Positions 9,593 through 20,146 of a stretch of 64,000 bases of DNA are shown here, in pieces. The notes under the pieces are model-generated. The model saw only the letters and a program-made list of their open reading frames with translations, was not told where the DNA came from and did no database searches. Position 1 is the first letter of the stretch, and each line of letters starts with the position of its first letter. Source of the stretch: Methanococcus aeolicus Nankai-3 (GTDB taxonomy: Archaea; AGJL01; Methanococci; Methanococcales; Methanococcaceae). The position numbers and the translations under genes were made by a program. The DNA lies in NCBI RefSeq assembly GCF_000017185.1, contig NC_009635.1, positions 1,056,563-1,120,562 of the forward strand, written 5' to 3'.

Positions 9593-10030
9593 TTAATTGA
9601 TAGTAGATACTGTGGCTTTTATTAGTGAATTTCCTTTTGGACATTTTATTTTTTCATGGAGCTCCATGATTTTATATTTTTCAGGCATTCCTTCGGAATG
9701 ACATAAATTATAGTATTTACATAATATATTATTGCATTGAATATCGCTGTGGGATAAGGTTAAACCCTCCAGTGCCTTTTTTGATTCAATAAGTATTGTA
9801 AAATTATTAGAGGGCTCTACCTCAATAACTTTAACTCCGTCCCCATATGCTATGCATGGATGCTTTGCAGACCTAACACTAACTATCCTATATCTTTTCC
9901 CGACTATCAAACCATCATGACATATTTTTTTAAACCTACATTCAGAACATTCCTCCAAAACACCACAATAAATAAATTCATTTCCAGTTTTTGCTATTTT
10001 ACTTCCAATAAGGGTTATTCGTTTATCCAT
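9593..10030 (-). CDS. UPF0179 family protein
   Basis: Short conserved archaeal protein of unknown function (145 residues). Two cysteine clusters stand out: [17 protein letters not shown] at about 22-38 and [16 protein letters not shown] at about 99-114, which could bind zinc or an iron-sulfur cluster. The start ATG follows TTGGTGAGATT. The coding region contains a perfect short hairpin CATTCC-TTC-GGAATG at 9686-9700, read as His-Ser-Glu-Gly-Met. No functional link with its neighbours is apparent. Confidence 0.85.
   Translation of the reverse strand: MDKRITLIGSKIAKTGNEFIYCGVLEECSECRFKKICHDGLIVGKRYRIVSVRSAKHPCIAYGDGVKVIEVEPSNNFTILIESKKALEGLTLSHSDIQCNNILCKYYNLCHSEGMPEKYKIMELHEKIKCPKGNSLIKATVSTIN
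9686..9700. repeat. Short TTC-loop palindrome inside the UPF0179 gene
   Basis: CATTCC-TTC-GGAATG with perfect 6-bp arms and the same 3-nt loop as the hairpins in birA and in the 10.3-kb gap. It could be a coincidence of codon choice, so I give it low weight on its own. Confidence 0.4.
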
Positions 10031-10185
10031 AATCTCACCAAGGCATAATATATAATAAATATAATAAATATAAATAATAATATTTACAAAATATATTATA
10101 AAAAGATATTATATATGTAAGATGTTTGAGAACTTTTGCATTAATAAAATTCCATAACCTACAAAATTATTATAATTAATTATTT

Positions 10186-10356
10186 TATAGTCAATCTTCG
10201 GTCTTTTTCACTAAACATCCTATGAAAAGCTAAATCTATCCATATCGTCAATAATGAAGAAATTCATTTACAAAATCTTCGATTTTGTAAAAAATCTCGA
10301 AGAGATTTTAGTTAATAATTAGGCAGATAATGGACAGTTATTGAAGATTAACTATA
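10186..10356 (+). repeat. Terminal-inverted-repeat element B with nested hairpins
   Basis: Opens TATAGTCAATCTTCGG and closes TTGAAGATTAACTATA, so the ends pair for about 14 of 16 positions. The conserved CTTTTTCACTAAAC follows the left end and GGACAGTTATTGAAG precedes the right end. Two perfect hairpins are nested inside: TACAAAATC-TTC-GATTTTGTA (10269-10289) and AAAATCTC-GAA-GAGATTTT (10291-10309). They account for most of its extra length relative to elements A and D. Confidence 0.75.
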
Positions 10357-10574
10357 TAGTCAATCTTCGGTCTTTTTCATAAATATGCTACGATTAAAAG
10401 CTAAAATCTTATCATATTATAATAAATTAGGAAATTCATTAATAATTCTCAAAACTCCGAAGGAGTTTTTACGACATGCAATAATCAGAGATTATTGAAT
10501 CCCAGGGGGACCTCAAAATTCCAGAGGAATTTTTACGATAGGACAAACAAGAGACAGTTATTGAACTTACTATA
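10355..10574 (+). repeat. Terminal-inverted-repeat element C with nested hairpins
   Basis: Starts TATAGTCAATCTTCGG, sharing its first two bases with the end of element B, and ends TTATTGAACTTACTATA. Two copies of the 28-bp hairpin unit CTCAAAA(C/T)TCC-loop-GGA(G/A)TTTTTACGA lie within it at 10448-10475 and 10512-10539. The gap downstream to glmS is about 200 bp. Confidence 0.72.
10448..10539 (+). repeat. Two copies of a 28-bp hairpin unit
   Basis: The copy at 10448-10475 has arms ACTCC/GGAGT around GAA. The copy at 10512-10539 has arms ATTCC/GGAAT around AGA. Both are flanked by CTCAAA and TTTACGA. A third copy lies on the minus strand at 5172-5199. The arms change together, so pairing is preserved while the sequence varies. 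Confidence 0.75.
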
Positions 10575-10602
10575 ATTCACTAATATTTTATGGTCTATTA
10601 TG

Positions 10603-10631
10603 GGCAATTGGTTAAAAAACCTTTGATTGCC
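10603..10631 (+). promoter_or_regulatory. Candidate hairpin upstream of glmS
   Basis: GGCAAT at 10603-10608 pairs with ATTGCC at 10626-10631, and GGTT/AACC pair inside around an A-rich loop. It lies about 140 bp before the glmS start, between repeat element C and an A/T-rich likely promoter. A function is not shown; it may simply be a chance inverted repeat. Confidence 0.3.
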
Positions 10632-10771
10632 AATAATTTCTTTAACATTTAATTTTTCGGATATATTTTATATCTATATATTATGATATAATATATAATA
10701 ATAAATAAGAAGTAATATTAATAATATTTAATTAATAATATCTAATTAATATAATAAAATATGGTGTAAAT

Positions 10772-12631
10772 ATGTGTGGCATAATAGGATATATCGGAAA
10801 CCAGCAGGCATCACCTATACTTTTAAACGGATTGAAAAGACTAGAATATAGGGGATATGATAGTTGCGGTATTGGAATTATCGATAATACCAATCCAAAT
10901 GACATAAATATCATAATAAAAAAAAATATTGGTAAAGTTAATGAAGTGTCTGCAAAAGAGGACTTTTCAAATATGAATGGGTATGTGGGAATAAGCCACG
11001 ATAGGTGGGGCACCCATGGAAAGATAACTAAGGAAAATGCCCACCCCCATACAGATTGTAATAATAATTTATGTGTTGTCCATAATGGAATAATTTCTAA
11101 CTATGCGGAATTAAAAACCATATTAATGGATAAAGGACATAAATTTAAATCAGAAACCGATACAGAGATAATACCCCACCTAATCGAAGAAGAATTAAAA
11201 AAATATGACGGTCCTTCTGAGAACGATTATATATATGCAATAAAAGAGGCTCTTAAAAAAATTGACGGAACTTATGCTATTCTTATATTAAACAAAAACT
11301 TTCCGAATATGTTGGTGGGAGTTAAAAATGAGAGCCCACTTATTGTGGGATTAAAGGAAAATGAATATTTTTTAGGGAGTGATATATCTGCATTTTTAGA
11401 ATGGACAAAAGATATTATTCCATTAGAAGATGGAGATATTGTAATTTTAAAAAAAGATGATAACAATTCAGATGCCAATGGTACCGGCGCTAATTTATCA
11501 TATAAAATATACAACAACGATATAGATGCCACCAATAAAAGAGAAAAAATAACTATTGAATGGGATATAGAAAGTGCTGAAAAGGGAGGATACGAGCACT
11601 TTATGTTAAAGGAAATTATGGAAGAACCTGAAATTATAAAAGATTCCTCCAAAATATCCACTTCTGAGATAAAAGAATTGGCAAAGGAAATGAAAAATTA
11701 TGATAAAATATATATTGTTGCAATGGGGACTTCATTAAATGCATCAATGGTGGCAGAATATTGGTTTTCAAATCATAATAAATTAATTATACCATGTGAT
11801 TCCTCGGAATTTTTAGTAAAAGGCATAATAGACGAAAATACGCTTGTTATAGGAATTACTCAAAGTGGGGAAACATATGACACCATAAAAGCCCTAAAAT
11901 ATGCCAAAAAACAGGGGGCAAAAACTGCCACAATTGTAAATGTTCTTGGGAGCTCCGCAACTCGTGAGGCCGATATTACAATTATGATGGGTTCTGGTAT
12001 TGAAATATCAGTATGTGCCACAAAAACATATATGTCCCAATTAATGATATTATATAGATTATTCATAGAATATGGGTTGGTTATTGGAAAAGATATGAGT
12101 AAATACCAGCAAGAAATGGAAAACATACCAAATTACATTAAAGAAGTAATTGGGGAGAAAGAACGGGAAAATATAAAACGAATAGCAAAAAATTTAACTG
12201 CGTCGAACTATCTATTTATATCAAAGGGAGTAAATTTGCCTAATTCATTGGAGGGGGCTCTGAAATTTAAAGAGATTACTTACCTACATGCCGAAGGTAT
12301 GAGTAGCGGGTTTTTAAAACACGGTACAATATCTCTTATTGACGAAAATATGGATACAGTTGTATTAATTCCGCCTACAAAATCGGAATTGTTTAAATCC
12401 GTGTTGGCAAATATTGAAGAAATAAAAGCTCGAAATGGAAAAATAATTGGAGTTAGTCCTGTGGAATCTCAAAATATTGAAAATATAATAAAAGTTCCTG
12501 ATGTGATGGAAGAAGTAAGTCCTTTTGTTTATGCCCCTGCCTGTCAATTGTTGGCATATTATAAAGCTGTTGAAATGGGAAGAGATGTAGATAAACCCAG
12601 AGGATTGGCTAAAAGTGTTACGGTCGAATAA
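10772..12631 (+). CDS. glmS: Glutamine--fructose-6-phosphate aminotransferase (isomerizing)
   Basis: Makes glucosamine-6-phosphate from fructose-6-phosphate and glutamine, the entry to amino sugars for surface glycans and coenzyme M/B-linked metabolism. The N-terminus MCGIIGYIGN exposes the nucleophilic Cys2 after methionine removal; RRLEYRGYDS-like (KRLEYRGYDSCGIGI), HDRWGTHG and HNGIISNYAELK complete the glutaminase domain (1-about 230). Two SIS domains follow with GTSLNASM, ITQSGETYDT and the C-terminal LAKSVTVE. The length of 619 is normal. Start by ATGGTGTAAAT. The upstream 740-bp gap is the most repeat-dense part of the window. Confidence 0.96.
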   Translation: MCGIIGYIGNQQASPILLNGLKRLEYRGYDSCGIGIIDNTNPNDINIIIKKNIGKVNEVSAKEDFSNMNGYVGISHDRWGTHGKITKENAHPHTDCNNNLCVVHNGIISNYAELKTILMDKGHKFKSETDTEIIPHLIEEELKKYDGPSENDYIYAIKEALKKIDGTYAILILNKNFPNMLVGVKNESPLIVGLKENEYFLGSDISAFLEWTKDIIPLEDGDIVILKKDDNNSDANGTGANLSYKIYNNDIDATNKREKITIEWDIESAEKGGYEHFMLKEIMEEPEIIKDSSKISTSEIKELAKEMKNYDKIYIVAMGTSLNASMVAEYWFSNHNKLIIPCDSSEFLVKGIIDENTLVIGITQSGETYDTIKALKYAKKQGAKTATIVNVLGSSATREADITIMMGSGIEISVCATKTYMSQLMILYRLFIEYGLVIGKDMSKYQQEMENIPNYIKEVIGEKERENIKRIAKNLTASNYLFISKGVNLPNSLEGALKFKEITYLHAEGMSSGFLKHGTISLIDENMDTVVLIPPTKSELFKSVLANIEEIKARNGKIIGVSPVESQNIENIIKVPDVMEEVSPFVYAPACQLLAYYKAVEMGRDVDKPRGLAKSVTVE

Positions 12632-12651
12632 TTTTAATAAATAATATTATA

Positions 12652-13482
12652 TTAAATTTCTTCATATATTCTTTTTAAAAAGATTGTATCATACTCCATT
12701 TTTGGACTTTCACAAATTACAGTCCCTGAAACATTAAAATCTTTTAAAACTTTTAAAACTTCTTTATATTTAAATTCGGAGTTATCCAGTGGTAAATGAT
12801 TTTTTTCTCCTCCTTTTCCATATTCTATTCCTGATATGTGAGCATGAATATCCTGAATAGCTCTTTTTCCCAATTTATTTTCCACATTTTCCATTATATT
12901 ATAAAATGAATTATAATCATTTATTTTTCCCAAACTTCGAGCATAAATATGGGAAAAATCTATACATGGCAATATATCCAATTCTTCGGATAAGGATATT
13001 AATTCCTCAATACTTCCAAATTGAGTAATTTTTCCCGTTGTTTCTGGCCTAATCATTGCATTTATTTTATTTTCTTCCAAATAATCAATTATTCTTTTAA
13101 TATTATTTATCATTGTTTTATATACTATTTCTTTATCCATTTTAAGATAATATCCCGGGTGAAATACCACATTTTTATTTTTTGGGCTTATTTTTCCAAA
13201 TATACTTAATATTTTAGCGGAATCCGTTATTCTTTTTATACTACTTTCAACTTTTTCCTGCTCCTTAGCATTTAAATTTATATAATATGGTGCATGGACA
13301 CTTAATGTAAGGTTGTTGGAGTGATTTTTTAATTCCTCTGCCTTTTCCTCCTTTATATTAACTCCCCTAACAAATTCTATTTCCATAGCCTTTAACTCAA
13401 TTTTTTTCAAAAATTCAAATGCTCCCAAAGTTGTTCTTGGTTTAACATTTAATGGTATTCCTGCTGTTCCAAATTTTAACAT
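12652..13482 (-). CDS. nfo: Endonuclease IV-like TIM-barrel protein (AP endonuclease family 2)
   Basis: 276-residue sugar-phosphate isomerase/AP endonuclease 2 fold. Motifs of the endonuclease IV group are SVHAPYYINLNA, VVFHPGYYL, RPETTGK with QFGSIEEL, CIDFSHIYAR and the C-terminal VICESPKMEYD. These supply the histidine, glutamate and aspartate metal ligands of the zinc cluster. Known members cut DNA at abasic sites in base-excision repair; archaeal members of this short type are often only predicted. Convergent with glmS (20-bp gap). Start ATG after AAAGGAGATTTT, a strong site. Confidence 0.82.
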   Translation of the reverse strand: MLKFGTAGIPLNVKPRTTLGAFEFLKKIELKAMEIEFVRGVNIKEEKAEELKNHSNNLTLSVHAPYYINLNAKEQEKVESSIKRITDSAKILSIFGKISPKNKNVVFHPGYYLKMDKEIVYKTMINNIKRIIDYLEENKINAMIRPETTGKITQFGSIEELISLSEELDILPCIDFSHIYARSLGKINDYNSFYNIMENVENKLGKRAIQDIHAHISGIEYGKGGEKNHLPLDNSEFKYKEVLKVLKDFNVSGTVICESPKMEYDTIFLKRIYEEI

Positions 13483-13588
13483 AAAATCTCCTTTTAAATA
13501 TGATTTACAATAAATTATAATAAATACTATATGTGTATTATTTATGATATTATCAATATTGGCATAATATATGGTGTGTGGTGCAATT

Positions 13589-14428
13589 ATGAATTTAAAA
13601 ATAAAATATTATTTAGAATTAATAAGGGTAAAAAACTGTTTAACTGCTTCATTTGGAACTATCATTGGTGGGCTAATAGCTTCAAATTTTAATTTTGGAT
13701 TAATTGGTTATATATTACTTGCCTCTTTAATTGTATTTTTGGTTTGTGGCTTTGGAAATGCCTTAAATGATATACAAGACATTGAAATTGATAAAATAAA
13801 CAAGCCAAACCGACCATTACCATCAAATAAAATATCATTAAAAAGTGCAACAATATTTTCTTATTTATTAATGATATCTGGGATTATAATATCATTATTT
13901 AATATGATTTGTTTTGCAATTGCTTTAATTAATTCCATTGTATTATATTTGTATGCTAAAAAATACAAACGAAACAAAATAATAGGAAATTTAATTGTAG
14001 CATACCTAACTGGCTCTATTTTTATATTTGGTGGTGCATCGGTTGGAAATGTGGAAATTACACTAATATTGTTTCTTTGTGCTTTATTTGCTACATGGAG
14101 TAGGGAAATTATAAAAGATTACGAAGACTTAGACGGAGATAAATCCGAAGGAGTTATTTCACTTCCTATAAAATATGGCAAAAACTCTATTTTCGTAGCG
14201 ATTGGGTTTTTACTTTGTTCTATACTGCTAAGTCCATTGCCTTATATATTGGGTATGTTCGGAGCTCCCTATTTAATGGCCATAATGATATGCAATGTTT
14301 TATTTATATTGGCAGTTTTAAAATTATTAAAAAATCCCTCAAAAGAAATTGCAGGGAGCTCCTCAAAATATATTAAAATAATAATGAATTTAGTGCTTTT
14401 AAGTTTCGTAATTGGTTCATTGATGTAA
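13589..14428 (+). CDS. UbiA-family prenyltransferase, probable digeranylgeranylglyceryl phosphate synthase
   Basis: Membrane enzyme adding the second geranylgeranyl chain to glycerol-1-phosphate, a core step of archaeal ether lipids. It has about eight hydrophobic helices, the first aspartate-rich motif NALNDIQDIEIDKINKPNRPLP and the second DYEDLDGDKSEGVISLPIKYG. The neighbours do not fix the substrate, but the 279-residue size and motif spacing match this archaeal subgroup. I start at ATG 13589 (MNLKIKYYLELIR) rather than the in-frame ATG at 13571, because GGTGCAATT gives a suitable binding site. A decayed relative of this gene lies at 55391-55862. Confidence 0.87.
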   Translation: MNLKIKYYLELIRVKNCLTASFGTIIGGLIASNFNFGLIGYILLASLIVFLVCGFGNALNDIQDIEIDKINKPNRPLPSNKISLKSATIFSYLLMISGIIISLFNMICFAIALINSIVLYLYAKKYKRNKIIGNLIVAYLTGSIFIFGGASVGNVEITLILFLCALFATWSREIIKDYEDLDGDKSEGVISLPIKYGKNSIFVAIGFLLCSILLSPLPYILGMFGAPYLMAIMICNVLFILAVLKLLKNPSKEIAGSSSKYIKIIMNLVLLSFVIGSLM

Positions 14429-14467
14429 AAAAGAATAAAAAATTTTATAATAAATATATAATATTAA

Positions 14468-17400
14468 TTAAATCTTTTTAATATTGCTTTTTCTATCTGC
14501 TAACTCCATTCTTTTAGCATCATTCCAATTACTTATATTTTGTAAGTATCCGGTAATTCTACTGTATTTTTGAATATCGAGACTCCCACAATTATTACAA
14601 TTATCCTTTAATCCTCCCATAGCAACACTACATTTTTCACAAATACTTAAATTTTTAGTGTATGTCCAGAAACCTACATCTCTTGTGGATATTTTTCTTG
14701 TTATCTCCATTAGTGCCTCTGGGTCAGCATATGCCTCTGCATTCCAGAAGTGCCCCATATGTCCTCCATTGCATAGTGGGTGGAATACCTCATCAATTGC
14801 AACTTTTTCGCCCAGCGTTATGCCTTCATCTACTCTTGGGTGAGAGGAGTTTGTATAGTATGTAGAACCAATGTTGGACAAATCTCCTTTAACTACTGAT
14901 TCTGTTTCTTTTTTATAGTGTTGGTGGTCTAATCTTGCAAATCGTCCTGCTGTGGATTCTGCTGGTGTTTGAGTGACTGTCCATCTTAAACCTGTTTCTT
15001 TTTTAAGGTTGTTTGCATAATTTCTCATGAATTCTATTACCTTTCTACCAAATTCAACAGCTTCTTTTGACTGATGGAGCTCCTCGCCAACATGGAATTG
15101 TAGGAGCTCATTTAATCCAACAAATCCAAATGTTTTTGTTGTATTATCATATCTGTAATATTGTTCCTCTTCCTGTTCCCTATCAAATCTTTGAGTCATA
15201 AATGGCATTATTCTATCATTCAATATTTTTTGAGTGATATCATGCTTTATATCAAGTGCCTCTTTAATTACGCCCATTTTTTCAGACAATATCTCAAATA
15301 ATTTATCGTCGTCCCCCCCTGCTTCGTAGGCAATTCTAGGGAGATTAAGAGTATACCATTGCATATTTCCAGTTCTAAGTGTATCTTGTTCAGCATCTCC
15401 TGTCCAATCCCCACTTAATCTAGTCCTACAACCCATGGCATTTGTGTTGTTTGCCTGCCATTCTGGATTCATATTTATAAAATAAGGTAATCCCCATTTA
15501 CTACTTAATTCGTGAAGTTTTATCATAAGATGTTTATTTTCATCTTTAAATGCATTTTCTCTTAATTTTACTATAAAGTTAGGGAATAAAAATGGTTTTC
15601 CTACGGCATCGCCCTCCATTACTACATCTATAAGGGCCTCCAATATCATTTTTGCCTCTTCTTCATATTCTCCATAAGTTCCTCTCGTAGTTCCAGCAAT
15701 TGCAGCAGGTTTATCTTTTAAGTATTTTGGAATTTCTATTTCTAAATTCATACTACTGAATACTGTATTATGGCACAATATTCCTGTTGCAGTAATGAAA
15801 TTTTCATTATCTTCAACACTTAAATCATAAACATATTCTTCGTAGTCAGTTTCTTTTATTTCTTTTATTTCAAATGGCACGTTCAATTTGAATTTAGTTA
15901 TTTCATCTCTTAATTCAGGATTCATTTCTTCAATTTTTTCCAAGGTAGTTAGTTTTAATTTCCTATTTGATGATTTCCATGCGTAATCATCGCATGGTTT
16001 TTTATCCGCAATATTTCTTAGGTATTCTTTTATTATTCTGTAATCATAACTTAACTGCTCGTAATCTGAACCTTTTATTCTGTCTTTTTTGCATTTTGGA
16101 ATAATATATTCATCTAATACATCAGTACTGTTTTTCGCTATTTCAATTACATACAATTTATGGTTTCTTTGGGATTCTATGCCTTTAATTTTAACCCGTT
16201 CCCCTTCTTCATTAACTTTGTTTATTGAATACATCATGTTTAATCCAGATAGTAAAATATGCAGTTGTCCAAGCAATTGTTCTGATGTTGTATATATCTG
16301 AACTCTTCCATCTTTACTGATGTATCCGTCTCCGCTTATAAGACCGCCCAAAAATGCCTGTTTTATTTCTTTGTCCCCTTTCAGTATAAATTCAGGAATG
16401 TTTTTATTTGGAGCTCCGCTATTTATACATATTACATTTTTGATGAATTCATACACCCCTTTGTTTGTAAATAAAATATTGTTCTCCTTTTCAATAGTTA
16501 GGGTAATGTTTTCGTTAATATTTTTTAAGAACTTCTCTATGAATTTAACGACATCATCATCTGTTGTAGATATTCTTATACTATTGGTACCATAACTTCC
16601 TTCTGCAACAAATAATCCTAAAAATTGACATAATTCTTTTGTTATTTCTATATTTTCAGGAATATCGTTTTGTCTGCTGTTGTATTTTGAATCTGACCTT
16701 GCATACTCTGTACTGATTAAGTCTCCAATTTTGTACTCAATAGTGTATGGATTATCAAAGTTTCTAATTATGTGGCTCATTTCTTTTGGTTTTACCTGCA
16801 CAAGTTGTCCATTTTCATTGTAATTGAACAGTGAGTGGTCTTCTGTAATAGATACCGTTGTTCCATCCTTTCCAACGACTTTATAGATTTTATTGTGCGG
16901 TTTATGCCTAGATAGTGCATAAACTCTTTTAAATTCTGTCTTACCCGTATTGATATTTACAGATATGGTATATACTTCATCTTTTTCATCTAAATATAAT
17001 ATTTCTGTATCTCCATTAACGGTTATTTTTTCGTTATATTTCTCCATTACTTCATTAATATATTCTCCAATTTTGCAAATTTTTAATTTTTCATTGTCTT
17101 TTATGAATATTAGTTCGTCTTTTACTAATGACTGACCTCCACGAGCCACATACATTTGATTCATTTCATAAATAAACATTTGCATGAGCTGTTTTACCCG
17201 GTCATAAGGCAATCCTTTCATATACGGTGCCAACCAGATATTAAACTCATCAATAGATTGACCTCCACTCATCTCACATTGTGCAGCACTTAACACTTTT
17301 GCGGCATGTTGTATAGCAACTTCGGCATGTTTTGCAGGTTTTGATACACTTGTATGATTTCCAGTTCCGTCAACCTTCAACCCATTTAAAAAGAATTCTC

Positions 17401-18145
17401 TTAAATCGTGCTGACAGCATACTGGTCTTATTGCGGCATACTCCAAATCATGCAAATGAATATCCCCTCTCATGTGTGCATCTGCAATATGCTTTGGAAA
17501 TACCTCCAATAAAGCATATTGTTTCATTGTTTCGTCGGCAACCCATTTGTGTATTGATTCTGGATTATGCATAAGGTTTGCATTTTCCCTGCTTCCTTTG
17601 TTTATAAGTTTTTTGATGTCATAAACTGGAATTCCCAACCTTGTATGTTTTTGCCGATATTCTTCTAATCCATACTCAATTAATTTTGCATTTACGAGCT
17701 CCCTAATCATTGGAGCAGTCAAGTAATTTAAATTAAATTTTTTTACTTCTTTTTCAATGTCATTTCCGATTTTTCGAGCCGTTTCTTTATCAATTCCTGT
17801 TTCATTTGTGAGAGCATCTATTATTTTATTTTTATCAAAAGCTTCAAATTCCTTTTTAGAAGTTCTGACCTTTAAAATATTTTTAAATTGATAGTTCTCT
17901 GTGTATTTTGTGCCCTTTTTATCGTCTATCTCTTTTAGTATATCATATACTATTTTTTTTATTTGTTCTGTGGATGTATTGTTGTAAATTTTATTACAAA
18001 CGATATTAACAACTAAATCCACATCTTTATAATCTATATTAGAATTTAAAAGAGATTTTGCCAATTTATTGACATTGAAAGACTCTACATTCCCGTCCTT
18101 TTTAACTATTGTTATATTGCATTTGGCTTTATTTGTATGTATCAT
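14468..18145 (-). CDS. nrdD: Anaerobic ribonucleoside-triphosphate reductase NrdD, intein-containing precursor
   Basis: Class III reductase making dNTPs with a glycyl radical. The 1225-residue precursor holds an N-terminal ATP-cone (about 9-100), the first extein part to residue 338 (ending MYVARGGQ), an intein at 339-793, and the second extein from TVFSSMNLE. Excised, the enzyme would be 770 residues. The C-terminus has a zinc site with four cysteines ([18 protein letters not shown]) and the glycyl-radical loop [14 protein letters not shown]. The radical SAM activase NrdG is not in this window. Start ATG is set by CTGGTGGTTAA. The extein flanks GGQ/TVFSS are the conserved active-site region, a usual place for an intein. 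Confidence 0.95.
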   Translation of the reverse strand: MIHTNKAKCNITIVKKDGNVESFNVNKLAKSLLNSNIDYKDVDLVVNIVCNKIYNNTSTEQIKKIVYDILKEIDDKKGTKYTENYQFKNILKVRTSKKEFEAFDKNKIIDALTNETGIDKETARKIGNDIEKEVKKFNLNYLTAPMIRELVNAKLIEYGLEEYRQKHTRLGIPVYDIKKLINKGSRENANLMHNPESIHKWVADETMKQYALLEVFPKHIADAHMRGDIHLHDLEYAAIRPVCCQHDLREFFLNGLKVDGTGNHTSVSKPAKHAEVAIQHAAKVLSAAQCEMSGGQSIDEFNIWLAPYMKGLPYDRVKQLMQMFIYEMNQMYVARGGQSLVKDELIFIKDNEKLKICKIGEYINEVMEKYNEKITVNGDTEILYLDEKDEVYTISVNINTGKTEFKRVYALSRHKPHNKIYKVVGKDGTTVSITEDHSLFNYNENGQLVQVKPKEMSHIIRNFDNPYTIEYKIGDLISTEYARSDSKYNSRQNDIPENIEITKELCQFLGLFVAEGSYGTNSIRISTTDDDVVKFIEKFLKNINENITLTIEKENNILFTNKGVYEFIKNVICINSGAPNKNIPEFILKGDKEIKQAFLGGLISGDGYISKDGRVQIYTTSEQLLGQLHILLSGLNMMYSINKVNEEGERVKIKGIESQRNHKLYVIEIAKNSTDVLDEYIIPKCKKDRIKGSDYEQLSYDYRIIKEYLRNIADKKPCDDYAWKSSNRKLKLTTLEKIEEMNPELRDEITKFKLNVPFEIKEIKETDYEEYVYDLSVEDNENFITATGILCHNTVFSSMNLEIEIPKYLKDKPAAIAGTTRGTYGEYEEEAKMILEALIDVVMEGDAVGKPFLFPNFIVKLRENAFKDENKHLMIKLHELSSKWGLPYFINMNPEWQANNTNAMGCRTRLSGDWTGDAEQDTLRTGNMQWYTLNLPRIAYEAGGDDDKLFEILSEKMGVIKEALDIKHDITQKILNDRIMPFMTQRFDREQEEEQYYRYDNTTKTFGFVGLNELLQFHVGEELHQSKEAVEFGRKVIEFMRNYANNLKKETGLRWTVTQTPAESTAGRFARLDHQHYKKETESVVKGDLSNIGSTYYTNSSHPRVDEGITLGEKVAIDEVFHPLCNGGHMGHFWNAEAYADPEALMEITRKISTRDVGFWTYTKNLSICEKCSVAMGGLKDNCNNCGSLDIQKYSRITGYLQNISNWNDAKRMELADRKSNIKKI
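15767..17131 (-). mobile_element. Intein with LAGLIDADG homing endonuclease in NrdD
   Basis: 455 residues (339-793 of the precursor). It begins with Ser (SLVKDELIF) rather than the common Cys, has the block B motif [10 protein letters not shown] with T-x-x-H, and ends ATGILCHN followed by Thr as the +1 residue. Two LAGLIDADG-like helices are visible, [12 protein letters not shown] (about 505-516) and [13 protein letters not shown] (about 595-607), so the endonuclease may be active. It contains one GGAGCTCC palindrome (16410-16417), the hallmark of the host genome. Methanocaldococcus NrdD is known to carry inteins of similar size. Confidence 0.93.
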
Positions 18146-18470
18146 TTAACCACCAGAAAAGTATTAATCTATAGTATATCATTACCCCGTATATTATTAT
18201 ATCGGTTTGGATATAGTGCAATATCGTATCTTATTTAACGAAATTCGTATATAATTTTGCATAATATTGGCATAGATTTTTAAATTTAATTTTAAAATAG
18301 TATGTTTTTAAAATATATAATATTTTTTACTTTGTTAAATCCTATATATGATTTAATTTAAATTTAAATAAGTAAATATTTTATTATATTTAAAAATACT
18401 TATAATTTATATTGGGAGCTCCACGAAATATCTCCAAAATAATAAATTAAAAAAGTTAAAAAATAAATAA
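18146..18470. other. 325-bp gap between nrdD and frhB
   Basis: Very A/T-rich sequence that should hold the nrdD promoter (near 18180-18300) and the 3' end of the frh transcript. One GGAGCTCC lies at 18416-18423. I see no RNA gene or strong hairpin. Confidence 0.5.
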
Positions 18471-19319
18471 TTAGTAAGGAACTGGAAGTCCAATTTCTTT
18501 TCTATGGTCTATTTCTTTTTGGTTTTTGGACTTTTTAATGTTTGCAAGTTTTGCCAATAATTCTAAACCAAATTTACCTTCATTTACTGGTTTGGTTTCT
18601 AAATATCCTGATTCTACCATGCCATTAAGGAATTCTTCTCCTTTTTCAGTTCTTGCAAATACTGTACTCCAACCATCAGGGCTACCCACTGAACCTGTTG
18701 AAATGTCGGCTAATTCTGCGGTATAATCTGTGCATACATGACATGCTATTTGCTCATATGGGTGAGTATCGGCCAATTTAATTGACTTTGTTTCCCCCCA
18801 TTTTGTGTATGTCCAGAATTTTCCTTTTCCAATGTCTAATTTAGCCACATCATCCATTTTTACTCCGCAGTGTTCTTCTACTATGGTTTTCATTCCATTG
18901 TATGGGAAGTTTTCCATACAGAAAATACCAACTGTTAAGGCAATTTTATCGTTCATATGCCTAAATCCAACTGGATATTTTAAGGATTTTCTTGTAGCTA
19001 TTATTTGGCATGGCGTTCCAACAACTCCAACCTTTTCACAGCCGTATTCTCTAATTGCTTGTTTTAATACCGATAAATTTGGACAGGTGGTATATTTTGT
19101 TCCTGCGGCTTCCAATATTTCTTCAACTGTGGTTGCCACCTTAGGAACGGCCCTAAATTCTTCCCCCACACTTGCCACAACTGCACCATCCAATAGGTTG
19201 TTTTCCAATCCATATACAAATGCTGCGGTTACAATACCTCCATCCTGTACTTTTTTAAGCACTGCTTTATCTGCAATTCTTGCAGATATTACTGATTTAT
19301 AATTTCCAAAAGCATCCAT
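18471..19319 (-). CDS. frhB: Coenzyme F420 hydrogenase subunit beta
   Basis: FAD- and iron-sulfur-containing subunit (282 residues) that passes electrons from the FrhG clusters to F420. Conserved features are the N-terminal [17 protein letters not shown], the [15 protein letters not shown] stretch, [16 protein letters not shown], and [42 protein letters not shown] near 200-225 supplies further cluster and flavin contacts. It is the last gene of the fruA-frhD-frhG-frhB operon, starting 38 bp after frhG. Start by CGAGGTGATTAA. Confidence 0.95.
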   Translation of the reverse strand: MDAFGNYKSVISARIADKAVLKKVQDGGIVTAAFVYGLENNLLDGAVVASVGEEFRAVPKVATTVEEILEAAGTKYTTCPNLSVLKQAIREYGCEKVGVVGTPCQIIATRKSLKYPVGFRHMNDKIALTVGIFCMENFPYNGMKTIVEEHCGVKMDDVAKLDIGKGKFWTYTKWGETKSIKLADTHPYEQIACHVCTDYTAELADISTGSVGSPDGWSTVFARTEKGEEFLNGMVESGYLETKPVNEGKFGLELLAKLANIKKSKNQKEIDHRKEIGLPVPY

Positions 19320-19357
19320 TTAATCACCTCGATTATGCTCTACCATTATCCAATGAA

Positions 19358-20041
19358 TTATTCCAATACCATGACATTTTTAGGAAGTTCTATTCTTGGA
19401 CATTGGAATCCACAGCACCCGCACTTTATACATACTTCATTTAAAATAAGTGGTCTTCCTTCCACCATTTCAATAGCTCTTGTAGGACATGATGCCGCAC
19501 AGCAACCACAGCCCATACAAAGCGATTTATTTACTACTTTTTCAATTACATCGCATCCACATGCTTCTGTATTGTTTTTAGCAAATTCTGAAAATGGTGC
19601 TAAATATTCCATATCTCCCTCTATTGCTGCAGTAATAAGCCCCACTATAATTTCTGGCGATGGCGGACATCCAGGAATTGCCAAATCACATTTTACAACC
19701 TCAGTAATAGGGGAAAATGAACTGTGTATAGGTTTTGACATTTGTCCACCCCTACAAAATCTGGTAATTCCACCTGTTGCCGCACAAGCCCCTAATGCTA
19801 CAAGTATTTTTGCTTTTTTCCCTACATCCTGAGCTATTTCCATTGCATGGTGGTCATCTAAACAGACACTTCCTTCTACTAATATAATATCGGCTTCAGG
19901 AATTTCTCTCGCATCTGCAATAGTTTGTGAATAAACTAAGTCAATTGCCCCCAATACATCCAAAAGTTTTTCGTATGTATCGGTTAGGGATACTAAACAC
20001 CCACAGCAACTACTCAATTGAACATGAGCTACTGTTACCAT
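19358..20041 (-). CDS. frhG: Coenzyme F420 hydrogenase subunit gamma
   Basis: Small subunit (227 residues) holding the iron-sulfur relay of the [NiFe] hydrogenase. [12 protein letters not shown] carries the proximal-cluster cysteines, with LGACAATGG and IPGCPPSPE completing it. The C-terminal third has two ferredoxin motifs, [12 protein letters not shown] and [12 protein letters not shown], for two more 4Fe-4S clusters that face FrhB. Start by GAGGAGGCGTAATC. A gap of about 100 bp separates it from frhD. Confidence 0.96.
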   Translation of the reverse strand: MVTVAHVQLSSCCGCLVSLTDTYEKLLDVLGAIDLVYSQTIADAREIPEADIILVEGSVCLDDHHAMEIAQDVGKKAKILVALGACAATGGITRFCRGGQMSKPIHSSFSPITEVVKCDLAIPGCPPSPEIIVGLITAAIEGDMEYLAPFSEFAKNNTEACGCDVIEKVVNKSLCMGCGCCAASCPTRAIEMVEGRPLILNEVCIKCGCCGFQCPRIELPKNVMVLE

Positions 20042-20146
20042 GATTACGCCTCCTCTTTGAGTTATAATTGATATATGAGTTATATATGTATTAGATATAA
20101 TATAGATATAATATATATATAAATAAATATATGATAAATAAAAATT

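Noticed and set aside
10031-10771. A tRNA or other stable RNA gene in the large repeat-rich gap
   Set aside because: I looked for a cloverleaf with GTTCRA-type T-loop and found none; the structured parts are the repeat elements.
18526-19832. Long plus-strand open frames opposite frhB and frhG
   Set aside because: Shadows of the hydrogenase subunits caused by their codon use.
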